Below are positions 23,775 through 34,740 of a stretch of 64,000 nt of DNA, piece by piece. The stretch is from the NCBI GenBank assembly GCA_018907035.1, contig JACCIC010000054.1:186001-250000 (forward strand). The letters are read 5' to 3'. Position 1 is the stretch's first letter; every line of letters begins with the position of its first letter. Under the pieces are notes generated by a model. It saw nothing but the letters and a program-made list of their open reading frames with translations, was not told the origin of the DNA and made no database searches. A program made the translations under genes and the position numbers. The DNA comes from Sycobia sp. Sy_11. Its lineage: Eukaryota; Arthropoda; Insecta; Hymenoptera; Epichrysomallidae.

Positions 23775-24075
23775 ATTAATAAATATTTCTATCGGTCATA
23801 CAGTCTTTATACTATATTAGCTAAAATAATGATAGTCAGACTATCCTTGTTTATTATGACCTCCGAATAATCTGAAATAAAACTTATTACTAAAAATAAA
23901 TTAGATTAAAAATTATAAATGAAAAAATAAAATAAAAATAATAAAAATAATAAACGATATTCTATGTTAGTGAAGGACAATCTGTCTGCTCCTACCACCT
24001 TATTTACTCCTTTGGCGTCCGACGTTTCTAACCGCTACGGTTCATCCTCTGTAACTAAACTCAATTAATAAACTA
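23775..24075 (-). mobile_element. Diverged Penelope-like terminal region with relic hammerhead
   Basis: Read on the minus strand: a relic hammerhead (GAUGA, stem II AACCG-UAG-CGGUU at 24042-24030, then AGAAACGUCGGAC), followed by GACAGATTGTCC..CACTAACAT, an AT-rich block, CAGATTATTCGGAGGTCA, the hairpin GATAGTC-A-GACTATC (23831-23845) and a final GTATGACCGATAG. The order matches the copy at 15-17 kb. The ribozyme core has lost CUGAUGA and stem I, so it is not expected to cleave. No coding sequence is recognisable beyond 24075. Confidence 0.7.
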
Positions 24076-24329
24076 ATGTCAATTAATAACTAAACTAATC
24101 TCATTCCAATACATCCAAACTTGATTGACTAATTGACAGATTAAAATTGCAATTTTGTGCTCGTCCGGTGTCTTCACTGCAAATCGAGCCGATAGTCTTT
24201 TACATACGACATAAATAATAAGTTACGAAAACAAATGAATGCCAGGAAGAAAATTCTACAGCCTACGTTCGCGCACATAATTCAATATTCACAGAGCCAT
24301 TTTCCGTGGCGAAAGCCTGCTTTAATTTG

Positions 24330-24660
24330 TTCGGTAGACATAAGCCGAGCCGAGCAATAAAAGCATCGGTCCACGTAAAACTTAATAAAAGAAGTTTGAC
24401 TCGAGCAGTCAACCTGCCGCGCTCTTTCATTCAACGCGATAAAGAAGAATCACTCGAGGACCGCCGCGGGGCTAAACCACTATAGTTTCCCCAATGAATT
24501 AAATCCCCAAATTGCTCAATAAATCATAATCCCTCATTATTAAAGCCGGAAAATTAGTCCTCAAAAATATTTTCATGCCCTCTACCCTCCCCCCCCCCCA
24601 TCGGCCAACTCACCACCTTGTAGATAACCCTCTGCCACTCCCCCCTCCCTCGCCCCTGAT
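24330..24660. promoter_or_regulatory. Candidate noncoding regulatory block
   Basis: A non-repetitive block with moderate GC, ahead of a microsatellite cluster. It has homeodomain-type cores (AATTAAAT, TCATAAT, CATTATTAAAG) spaced within about 100 bases near 24490-24550. Speculative. Confidence 0.2.
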
Positions 24661-24887
24661 AATTGCTATTGACTCACGGAAATTGCATTCCTCCATTTAA
24701 ACTTTGGTCTTCAAAGTACCGCCTACAGGCAGACAGCCGTTTGCTTGCTTACGCCAGCAGTTCTTGTCTGCCCTCTACTTCTATCTTCCTCTCTCTCTCT
24801 TTCTATTTCATCGCGCATAAGAAAAGCCCAAGTCGCAGTGCTCCACGGCGAAGAAGCCGCTTCTCCTCTCTACGCCACCATCACCCT

Positions 24888-24888
<1 letters not shown>

Positions 24889-24962
<74 letters not shown>
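24889..24962. repeat. (CT)n microsatellite
   Basis: About 35 CT units; one of the longest in the window. Confidence 0.95.
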
Positions 24963-24963
<1 letters not shown>

Positions 24964-25127
24964 AATCAAACGGTCTCCGCCCCCTACGCGGCTAACTATA
25001 TACATACTCGGGAAGTATCTCGGGACCTCCAGAATTCCCTCTCTCGTTTCATCCTTATAATACGATGATTTCCGGGACATAATGCGACTATATAATATTC
25101 GAAAGTGTGTTCGTGACGAGTTGTATT

Positions 25128-25129
<2 letters not shown>

Positions 25130-25186
<57 letters not shown>

Positions 25187-25262
25187 AGCATAAAAATGCA
25201 CGCCCGCAAAGTGGTAAAGCGTTCTTCGGGTTCCAATATATATATATATATATATATATATG
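25130..25262. repeat. Paired (AT)n microsatellites
   Basis: Two tracts (25130-25184 and 25237-25262) separated by about 50 bases of unique, GC-richer sequence. Confidence 0.95.
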
Positions 25263-25692
25263 GAAGCTTATACCACGGCCCATTATCACCCGGGGGACAG
25301 GTCGATAAAATCCTTTCGACGCGCCACTCGGGCGATTCACGAAGAGACTCGCGAGCCGGCTGACGATTACATCTGCATGCGGGAATACATGCGTGTATGT
25401 GGGTGTGTATGTGTGTGTGCAGGTGTATGTAAGTGCGTGGCGTAAGATATATAAAGCGCGACGGCCGAAATGCTTTGCGAGGATGCCCCTTCGAGCGTTG
25501 AAATTAAATTCCGCCGGTGCGTCGATCTGGAGTCTCCCCCCCCCCCTCCTTTCGACCTGCGCCCCGGTTCCGCACTACTTACTTCCCACGATTCTTATTA
25601 CTTAGTCGGTACTTTGTCCAGCCCCCCCTCCCCACTCACGCAGCTCGTTCTCTCGCTACACCCTTCTATTTATTCGCTTTTTCTAGAGTTCT

Positions 25693-25696
<4 letters not shown>

Positions 25697-25742
<46 letters not shown>

Positions 25743-25783
25743 CTCTTTTTCTTCCAGCAATCTCTCTCTCTCTCTCTCTCTCG

Positions 25784-25835
<52 letters not shown>
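25697..25835. repeat. (AT)n - (CT)n - (AT)n compound microsatellite
   Basis: (AT)n at 25697-25739, (CT)n at 25759-25783 and (AT)n at 25788-25835. Confidence 0.95.
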
Positions 25836-25838
<3 letters not shown>

Positions 25839-26050
25839 AGTCGGTCTGTATTCCATTATGTCTTCGTCCCCTCTCGCCAACAAACTCCTTCACTCTGCGC
25901 GGATCGATTCCAATTTGCGCAGGCAAAGCGCGAAAAAAAAACAGCACCCTCCGTTCGAAGTAACCCTCCTCGCTATGCGACCGGACCGATCAGAATCATA
26001 ACTGACCGACATAAAAAACACTTTCCGTCGTAGCGGAAAAGAAAAAAAGG

Positions 26051-26129
26051 ATATATATATATATATATATATGTATTCTTATAGATATCATTCTGGTGTT
26101 TGTGACATTTTGTCCAATACGTATACGGA

Positions 26130-26184
<55 letters not shown>
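26051..26184. repeat. Paired (AT)n microsatellites
   Basis: Tracts at 26051-26072 and 26132-26184. Confidence 0.95.
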
Positions 26185-26186
<2 letters not shown>

Positions 26187-26515
26187 AAGGTAAGGAGCCT
26201 TGAGGGAAACCATAGGATGACTCGGTTAGGCAGACCTAGAAGAGAGGGAAGGACGGGCTGAGTTTGATTTGCCGTAGTTTCCGTGCCGAGGGTGGCGGGA
26301 CGAGAAGCATTGACGTGTCCTTTAAATGGGCATTTTCCGCGCTGACGCACGATAATACTTCTTTCCGTTTCTCTCCCTGTTCTCCCCCCCTCCTCCGCCC
26401 TCCACCACCAACTGTTATATCTCCGCGCGACCATCTTCTTTTATCACGGCCCGTATTATTTGTTGCGCGCTGCTGCTTCAATTGAAGGGGGGCTCTTACG
26501 ATAAAACTCTATCGT

Positions 26516-26519
<4 letters not shown>

Positions 26520-26554
<35 letters not shown>
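26520..26554. repeat. (CT)n microsatellite
   Basis: About 17 CT units. Confidence 0.95.
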
Positions 26555-26556
<2 letters not shown>

Positions 26557-27220
26557 CTGTTATTCGATTTGCGGCGATGTACCTTACGATCGATTTTTAA
26601 GCCACGTTAATTGGTATCTACGAGAGTATAACCTATTATATATGTATTTACCAATCGCGGGCTAATGATTTTAGGAAATTTCTCTTGAATCGTCATTTTT
26701 AAAAGATAATTATAGTAGGATTAATTTTTTAATTACAGAAAATAAACAACTTAAGCGGGTTTAATATCTCATTCCAAGAAAATAAAATAGCATCTGACTT
26801 TAACACGACCAGTTTATTTTTACAGAATAAGAAATTATATAAAATTTATATAATAACAATGATGATAAAAGCTGTACTATTTCAATTCAGATAATCTTAA
26901 ATTTCTATTTTTCTTCTCATATGAATATACATTTATTTTATAAATGTGTAAATGTTATTAAAAAATTGCATATAAAATTTAGTATGCCGTAAATAAAAAA
27001 ATTATTTGAAAATATTAAAAAAATATAAAAGAAGATAAAGATATTTAAAAATATGTAAGAATGTCTGTAATAAATTGAGCTCAGTAGCATTACTCTTTTG
27101 AATTATTATTTTATAATATAAATTTTTTATTCTATTAGTAATACATTAGTAGGGATAATAATTAAGTACATGCAACTTTTATGGGTTCAAGATGTTGTTT
27201 TTTAAAATTAAATCGAATTT

Positions 27221-27283
<63 letters not shown>

Positions 27284-27990
27284 TCAGAACCGAATTAAAT
27301 AAAAGACAAGAACAAAATAATTAGACTTATCTTAAAATTTATTTCCGACTTACTTCCTCTAAGAACCGTATAACTTAATACTTGAATAATTAATGAAGAA
27401 AGTCAAAGAATAAAATATTTTTTTAACAATGAAATCGAGACACCTAAATGTAAATCATTATCTAAGATCCTTTTTGATTTGCAAGCAGAATATTCAGAAC
27501 GAAGTGTACGTAGTTATTATCCTAGATAACTCTAAAAAGATACTATAATAGCTTGAATTAAAAAAAAATTAACGATAACTCGACCTGCCCCAGTCTGTTA
27601 ATATCTATAATTCCTTTATTTTTATCAGCGTGTTCTCTGTGCAGTAATTAGATTTTCAAAAGCTATAAATTATCCAAGTTTTAAACATGATTTGTCACCC
27701 ATTAAACTGCAATTAGAAATTTATACGAAAACGCCTGGATAATTTTACAAAATTGCATAAATCTTCATTTCCAATAAGCCCACTCGTACATCGAATATCA
27801 TCTCGCATTTGCCAAAGCACTTAACCGTCGACGCGAGCAGGATTTTTCTGGCCCTCTATATACTTTACAAAGGGCGATAATGTATACTCGGTCTCGATGA
27901 AAAATTGAATAAAAATAAACAGGCAGCCGACCGGGGGACTCGACGGCGCGGCGCCTGCACCGAAAACACGAGGCATCCTGCCGCTCAGCG
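26555..27990. other. AT-rich spacer with (AT)n tract
   Basis: No supported gene; (AT)n at 27224-27281. Confidence 0.5.
27224..27281. repeat. (AT)n microsatellite
   Basis: About 28 TA units. Confidence 0.95.
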
Positions 27991-28975
27991 CTGCGCAAAT
28001 ATATGTATATCCATATATACGCGCGCGTCTGTGTGAAAATCGTAAATTATGCACGTCGAGCGTAAAGCGTCCGGGGATAGTCATCGATAAAAAATTAATC
28101 TCCACCTTCGACCATCCCGCAGGCCCGCAGCCCGCGGCGAGCGTCCATTTTTCAACGATGCCCACCGCAGAGAGCCTCCACCCGGCGCGCCTGCCGCAAT
28201 TTTGTCCCGCGCATTAATGAAATTCCCCGCCCCGCCCTCCTTGCCACCGCCCAAACGAGTGCGCGTCGACGCGCGCGCTCACCGCGCTGTCTCGACCGAT
28301 TGAAAATGGAAAATAGATTGGCCGTGGACGCGCTTCGTGGGCGCGCGAGCGCGGAAAAGCCGCGGAATAAAAAGCTCTTGTGTCGGGCGAGCGTGTGTGC
28401 GTGCGCGCGAGGGAGGGAGGGAGGGAGGAAACCCGTCGACGGCCCAGCGGAGCCGCGTCAAGTGGATCGAGCCGTGAATAGTGATTAAATAGCGCGGATT
28501 CGAAACTTCCTCCCCTCTCCCCCCGCCCCGCCCTCCACGCCGACCCTGTCGCGTATACACTCTTCCGACCGTTCCATTTGCGCGCGCAAATATAATGACG
28601 AGAGCGATCGCCCGCCCCTCCCCCCACCTACCCCTCACCGCGACCGACCAAACATTCATCGATGATGAAAGAGAGCGCGAGAGTTTATAATTACCTGTCA
28701 CTCGCTCGTAAAATCATTTTGCAATTTCATTAAGCCCCATACCCCCCCCCTCCCCCAAGCCACTCCACCTCCTCGAGCTTCGCCCCTACCGTCGCCGTCG
28801 CGCGCCAATCGCGGCCTCTTGGCGCGGAAACGAAGCGCGACAGCGGACACCGTGGCTTTGGCCATCGTCGCCCCTTTGACCGGTCGCCGGTGGCGCGGAA
28901 TCTCACGCTCCCGGCTTACTCGCTGCGGGACCGCGTTACAGAGAGTAAGTGAGAGGCTGGCAGAGAGACGGAGAG

Positions 28976-28978
<3 letters not shown>

Positions 28979-29013
<35 letters not shown>
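28979..29013. repeat. (GA)n microsatellite
   Basis: About 17 GA units inside a CpG-rich block. Confidence 0.95.
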
Positions 29014-29017
<4 letters not shown>

Positions 29018-29203
29018 CGCCGATTTCGGAAACACCCCGACGCTCGGCGGGGCGATGAATGTCGCGCGTCAATGAGCGCGAACCCCCCCGCGGGTCGCTC
29101 TCTACCGAGCGCACAAAGGCCACTGGCGCGCGCAAATGGGCGATACGGCGACTGTGCCGCCGCGTCGCTTCCGTCCCTTTCTTGCACCGTACGTATACGT
29201 GTA

Positions 29204-29209
<6 letters not shown>

Positions 29210-29266
<57 letters not shown>
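29210..29266. repeat. (AT)n microsatellite
   Basis: About 28 TA units inside a CpG-rich block. Confidence 0.95.
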
Positions 29267-29268
<2 letters not shown>

Positions 29269-29973
29269 GCCAGGAGAGGGATAACTTGGAGACGCATATA
29301 ATTTTCAATCGGCTGGCCTTTGATTCTGTCCCGCCGCACTTCCACGGCTTCCTGAGGGGGGAGCCATTGTTGCGCGAAACTTTGATGATTCCTGATGGGG
29401 AGGTGATGACGGGGCAGAGCAGCGCTCTCTTAACGCTTGTTTTCCTTCGTCGCTAGCGCTGGTTGAAGTCGGAATTATCAAAGTGGCTCCCGATTGTTCT
29501 CTTTTATTCTAGATAACGATTTTTTTTCACTCTTAGATCTCAGGAGTATTTTTTTTTTTGTACCTCCGCCTTATAAGCTATGCACGTGCAGAAATTGACG
29601 GTAATAGAATGGCTGGGCGAATATATCGGCGGATTCGGAGTTACGACGCAGGAGGGCCGATTCAAAGAGGCAAAAAGAAACGACGATTTGTTCAAATGAC
29701 CGGAAATTCAGCATTACCGTCGAAATTTTAAGGCCTTCCCTTATTTTACAACTATTTTGTCTGGGGCAACTTTATTACCCCGGGGAAATCGTCCAGGATG
29801 CATTAAGTAAAACGAGCCCAATCGCTCTGGCTCCTCGAAGGAATTTCCCCTCCGCTCCCCCGCCATAGCTTATTTAATCAAATTTACATTATTTCCGAGG
29901 TCTCATTATATAGAAGAGGAGCCAAATTTACGTTGCAATCTTAAATAAAGGTTCTTCAGTATTTTGCGTTTCA

Positions 29974-29974
<1 letters not shown>

Positions 29975-30035
<61 letters not shown>

Positions 30036-30052
30036 ATATATGTATATATATG
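29975..30052. repeat. (AT)n microsatellite with (GTATATAT) tail
   Basis: About 26 TA units followed by degenerate GTATATATAT repeats. Confidence 0.9.
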
Positions 30053-30325
30053 TATACTATCTTATTCTTTGGAGAAAAATCTCGTACAAGAATTGAATTC
30101 TTGAATTAAACTAGATTAAAAAAGTGATCAAATTAAATTAAATAGAATAAAAAATTAGAATTTGGGAAATAAATGAATGTAATGACTAGGACGTGCGAAC
30201 GTATAAAAAAGATCTATATCTAAGTATCTCTATATCTAAGTGTATTTACTTAACAACTATTAAATAATCAACAAGATATAATAAAAATTAACTTGTATAA
30301 GAAAATAAAGTGAAAAATTCAAGTA

Positions 30326-30408
30326 TGTACTACATATATATGCACTACATATATATACTAAATATATGCACTAAATATATACTACATATATACTAAATAT
30401 ATGCACTT
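30326..30408. repeat. Minisatellite with ACTA(A/C)ATATATGC-like units
   Basis: Five to six imperfect tandem copies of a 12-18 base unit. Confidence 0.8.
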
Positions 30409-31672
30409 GCAATATTAACCGAATATAGCATGATAAATATTATAATTTTAGAAACATTAGAATAAAAGAAATTATTAGTAAGAAAATAGCGATAAACAAA
30501 ATATAAGGAAAATAATAAATTTACTTTGAGTGAATGTATTTGAATGAACGAACAGAAAATTTAGTGCTGCATTTATTATATGTACTGTGATGTAGCTGAA
30601 TCGCATTTCTTTATCCTTAAAGTTAAAAGACTGATTTGGATCGTGGGAAACGAAAACGGAAAACCATCTACTTAATTAGAGACGATACAAATACCTTATG
30701 GATTGACATGTGGATATTATGGAGATACTTTAGATGCGTTATGTTTAACCTATAGAAACAGTTCAGTTGGTTATCTCAAACGTTATTTACTAAATAAACC
30801 ATAGACAGACCTACATAATATCATGATTTAGAAAATCGTTATCGAATCATCGTTATCAAAATTTAATCTTTAGATACTCATAGTTCAATTCAAATTTTCA
30901 CTAAATCTTGAGCACTTGTTTGAAATTTGAAATATAGTATACCTAAACTTTAGATTACATGTTACTATATCATTATACAGTAACATGAACAAGTTTCAGT
31001 ATAAGAAATTTTCATTATAATAAATGTAATCTCAGAAAGAGTCGCTGTTATTGCTTCCAATTAAAAAACTAAAAACTTACAATATCGTTGGATTATTGTT
31101 GCTAAAGAGTTTCGTACAATGAACAAATAAAAGAAGAATTTGACTTATATTCGAATTTCGATGTCTCGATAGTTCCATTATTTTGTTTCTTCTCTAGCAG
31201 CATCGATGAACAGTCCCGCATCGGTCCAATTTCTGATTCGCCTTTGCATTTCAATTAATTGTAGGAGACACCGGGAGTCAAACGCGAGACTCAAAAAAAA
31301 GTAAAGCGATCGATGTCAACGAAACGATGTCTCAGCGAAAGTCTCCTCTTTGTTCCCTCTCGCTTTCTCATCTCCCCCCCCCCCCGCCGTTCACACTCAC
31401 TCTCTTTCTTTCGCTCTCTCTAACTCCATCTATACCAAAGAGCAAACAAAACGCTGTCGGCACCACCGCATTTTTAACTTCTGATATAGAGGTGCGCGCC
31501 CTTTGTGCCGAGCATTGACTTATTTGTTTGACGGCGTGATTCCACTTTTATCCCTTCAACCCTTCGTAACGCGCACGGATTACGATCTCTCAAATACGCG
31601 CACACATACGTTCACGGCAAACAAGGCTTTTTTGTCAAGAGTCAAATATCCCACTCCCCTTCCATATATATA

Positions 31673-31674
<2 letters not shown>

Positions 31675-31718
<44 letters not shown>

Positions 31719-31727
31719 TGTGTGTTG
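31675..31727. repeat. (GT)n microsatellite
   Basis: About 25 GT units with one TATG interruption. Confidence 0.95.
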
Positions 31728-32082
31728 TGTGTTGTGCACTATTATTCATGCGTGCTATATTTTGCATACGTCCGCGACGCCTCTCGCCTGCGACGGTAGA
31801 AGCGTTATATGCTTCGATGTCAATAACTTGATGACCGAGGTATATATATATATATAACATGACCTTATAGGGGATGAGAAACAAATTGCAGTGGCAGGCA
31901 TTGCAGAAAAACCGCATCTACAACAGCTTATAACAGCTGAATTAAAGACACTACTCCCGCTCACACGAAGTCCTATTTTCTATGCGTCTAAATTCTGTGT
32001 GAAATCCGTTATAAATGGCTCGCGAGTACGTACGTCTATGTATGTAATCGATAATGAAAAAAAAAAGAAAAAAAGACGCGCG

Positions 32083-32084
<2 letters not shown>

Positions 32085-32136
<52 letters not shown>
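32085..32136. repeat. (AT)n microsatellite
   Basis: About 26 TA units. Confidence 0.95.
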
Positions 32137-32140
<4 letters not shown>

Positions 32141-33454
32141 TGGAATCGCTCTGAAATTAATAAAAGGCGCGCGCGGCCCCGCTTACCTTTATAGGGGAAA
32201 AGAAGTGTCGCAGCTACGGGATTCATTCTTTAATGGCACTTATTCGTTCGTTTCTATAACGAATAACGTGGGCTCTTCGCTCGAAAGGGATACTGATTAA
32301 ACTGTACTTTTTCTTCTTTTTTATTCAACTGCTCGAAATATTAATTTAATGCTGGCAAGAAAATTCTTTCGAATTTGATAGAATTAAAAAGCATTTCATG
32401 ATATTGCGTTGAAAATGTACATGACAGCCTATATAAATTATACTGGTATTCTAATATAAGCTTTATCATTAAGTTCTCAATTTTGAAAATTCATGTAGGA
32501 TGTATAAGTATGATTGCATTGGTTAATGCGAAGATTAATGTAATAGAAAAAATTCATTATTGATAGGTTCTTTAATCATATACATATAGCCATAATTGCA
32601 TACAAGATGTAAAATAATTATTTAATATTGTAGATTCTATTATTCCAGGATCGTTAAAATAACAGAATTATCATCAGATATTTGTATATGATTTAGACAC
32701 GACTTGTACAGAAAAATTATACGTTCGTAGATAATGACTTCTAAACGAATCAAAATTAATTGAATATATTGTATATCTCTTATGATAACTTTGTATCTTC
32801 TAAGGTTATAGATTTTATTTCAATTTCTCTCAAAGAGAATGTGGGGAAGAAAATTTTTTTTTCTTTGAAATGATTTTTTTCAAATTATAAATGAAAATTT
32901 TGGTTTTTTGAATTGGCCTATTAAAATAGTAAATTTCATCCCAACGAAATCTTAAATACAAATAGAAGCAAGCTTTTAGTCCGTTACCGTTTTCTTATCG
33001 ATATTTGAAAGCTACTGATTGATTTGGTATTCTTAGAATTTCTTGACACACATTGAGAAGTATCAATCTCCAAATATTGCCCAATTGGAAGTGTAACATA
33101 GTGACAAAGAATTAAACGTGTTTTAGCAATTTGTATGATTTATACATCAAATGTTTAAGATATTAATAGTAATAAATTTCATTTTTCCTCAAAGGATTCC
33201 CTATAAAAAAACTTAAAGAAAGTTATTGATAAAATAAAACTTTAAAGAACATAAAAAATAATAAAAAATAATAAAAAATAAAACTTTATTATGTACAATA
33301 AATTTTACCAGATTTAATAAAATTTTGCACATAACATATTAAAATAAGATAAATATTATTAATATAAAGTAAAACAATTCTAAATAAAAAACTGGATGCA
33401 TATAACTTTGCTAAATATATTATTGACGTCTCAATGAGATCAGTACCTCGCCTA

Positions 33455-33500
33455 GGGTGAAGCTGAAAATGATCTGCTAGATCGAAACAAAACGTCATAG
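33455..33500 (+). mobile_element. Hammerhead-like relic of a second Penelope-like subfamily
   Basis: CUGA (33463), then a perfect 5-bp stem GAUCU-GCU-AGAUC (33471-33483), then GAAAC (33484-33488) and AACGUC nearby. The order core / stem II / GAAAC / ACGUC is that of the hammerheads above, but the CUGAUGA core is altered and stem I is absent. No nuclease relic is adjacent, so the assignment rests on the motif alone. Confidence 0.35.
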
Positions 33501-33999
33501 TAATATACTGTTTCGGCTTAAGTTACGGACGCCTGCTGCTCTGCAACCTATTCGTCAAAGGAACGTATTGTAGTCCATATGCGTATGTGAATTATATGTA
33601 TATCGAAGAACAGATCAGTAAGACACAACTAACACGAAGCATAAAGGCATTAAAATATTTTATTTGCAATAAATAAAACTGAATATATGACTTATAGTTA
33701 TACGAATTTCTTTATGAGAGTTTTTATTTTAAATATACTTTTACGTAAATAATATATCCCTTCAATTGTAGAAATCGTTTTTAAACTTGATTTTAACGTG
33801 GTATTTCTCCTTTTACGTTATTTAACATCATTCTATACTGATTCTCCCAAATTACACGTACACAGCTGTAATCTGTCCGCAGATATATATACAGTTACAC
33901 GTACCTATATATAATATAATATAATATATAATGGTATATAATGAAAAATACAATTCATCGATAAAAAGTGCGTGTCCCATAAAAAGCAGTAAAATTCGA

Positions 34000-34740
34000 A
34001 ACTTTTCTATTTCTACCGAGATTTTTCGCTCACCGAGCAGCAGCGGGCATTCGCGCGAAAAGCATTGTTTCCACGGTAATTATAAATTTCGCGAGCGAGC
34101 CGGACGCCGGCGAGAAGAAAGCGAGCGAGCTCGCGTCCATTTCGAGCACGGTAAACATTTATCCTCGCCGGTACGTGCCATTTAATCGCGTTTTGTGCGG
34201 GAAAACAACTCGTCTGCCCCCCCCCCCCACCCGCAGCTCGGCACCCACCGACCGAGCTTGTACGTATGTATATAATCAATCCGTCGCGTCGACCGCTTCG
34301 CACTGCACACACTCGCACACACCAGCCAACCGCTTTATATATTTTTCACGAACCCTCCGCCTGTCAAACGTCGCGAGCTCTCCGCCCTCTTTTCGGCGCC
34401 GAGCGTTAACTCGATTTAAACGAGTCGAATTAATATTGAAAAATCCCGGCGGTCCAATATCCGTGTCCGGTTCCCAACGCGTTATAACGCGCGGCGCGCG
34501 GATTGTCGGGTCAGGCGCTGCGCGTGTATATCGGTTGATGGTCGCGTGGCGTGCGGAGGGGGGGGGGGATTTTCACCGAGTCTCCCGCCAACTTCGTGGC
34601 CGCGACGGTCGGTCCAAAGTGGAAATCGCTGCTATCGACACTAGACGCGATGATTGACCGCGTTATTTAATGTATATATATGTATACATATATAGTCAAC
34701 ACGGAAGTGCGAGGGCCAGATCAGTGAGAACGCTCGTCTA
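34000..34740. promoter_or_regulatory. CpG-rich block
   Basis: Abrupt GC/CpG enrichment with poly-C (34219) and poly-G (34560) runs. No motif-bearing frame. It lies upstream of a possible first exon at 34777 with a good donor (see findings). Confidence 0.25.

Larger units (their letters stand above)
27990..29460. promoter_or_regulatory. CpG-rich block, no supported gene
   Basis: The sequence switches from AT-rich to strongly GC/CpG-rich (many CGCGCG and GCGCGC runs, poly-C tracts near 28525, 28620 and 28741). Open frames on both strands are long only because stop codons are rare in GC-rich DNA; none shows a family motif. (GA)n at 28979-29013 and (AT)n at 29210-29266 are embedded. It could be a promoter or first-exon region of a gene I cannot recognise, or regulatory sequence. 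Confidence 0.3.
30410..33450. other. Mostly AT-rich spacer with microsatellites
   Basis: No supported gene. (GT)n at 31675-31727, (AT)n at 32085-32136 and an A-rich (AATAAAA)n run at 33247-33285. A GC-richer patch covers 31260-31640. Confidence 0.4.

Noticed and set aside
24808..25340. Long overlapping open frames with Tyr-Ile, Arg-Glu or Ser-Leu runs
   Set aside because: They are translations of (AT)n and (CT)n microsatellites; the same artefact recurs at 25.5-26.4, 28.7-29.5, 36.6-37.5, 52.0-52.7 and 60.4-60.9 kb.
28214..28701. Long Arg-rich frames in the CpG-rich block
   Set aside because: Stop codons are rare in GC-rich DNA, frames exist on both strands at once, and none has a domain or splice context.
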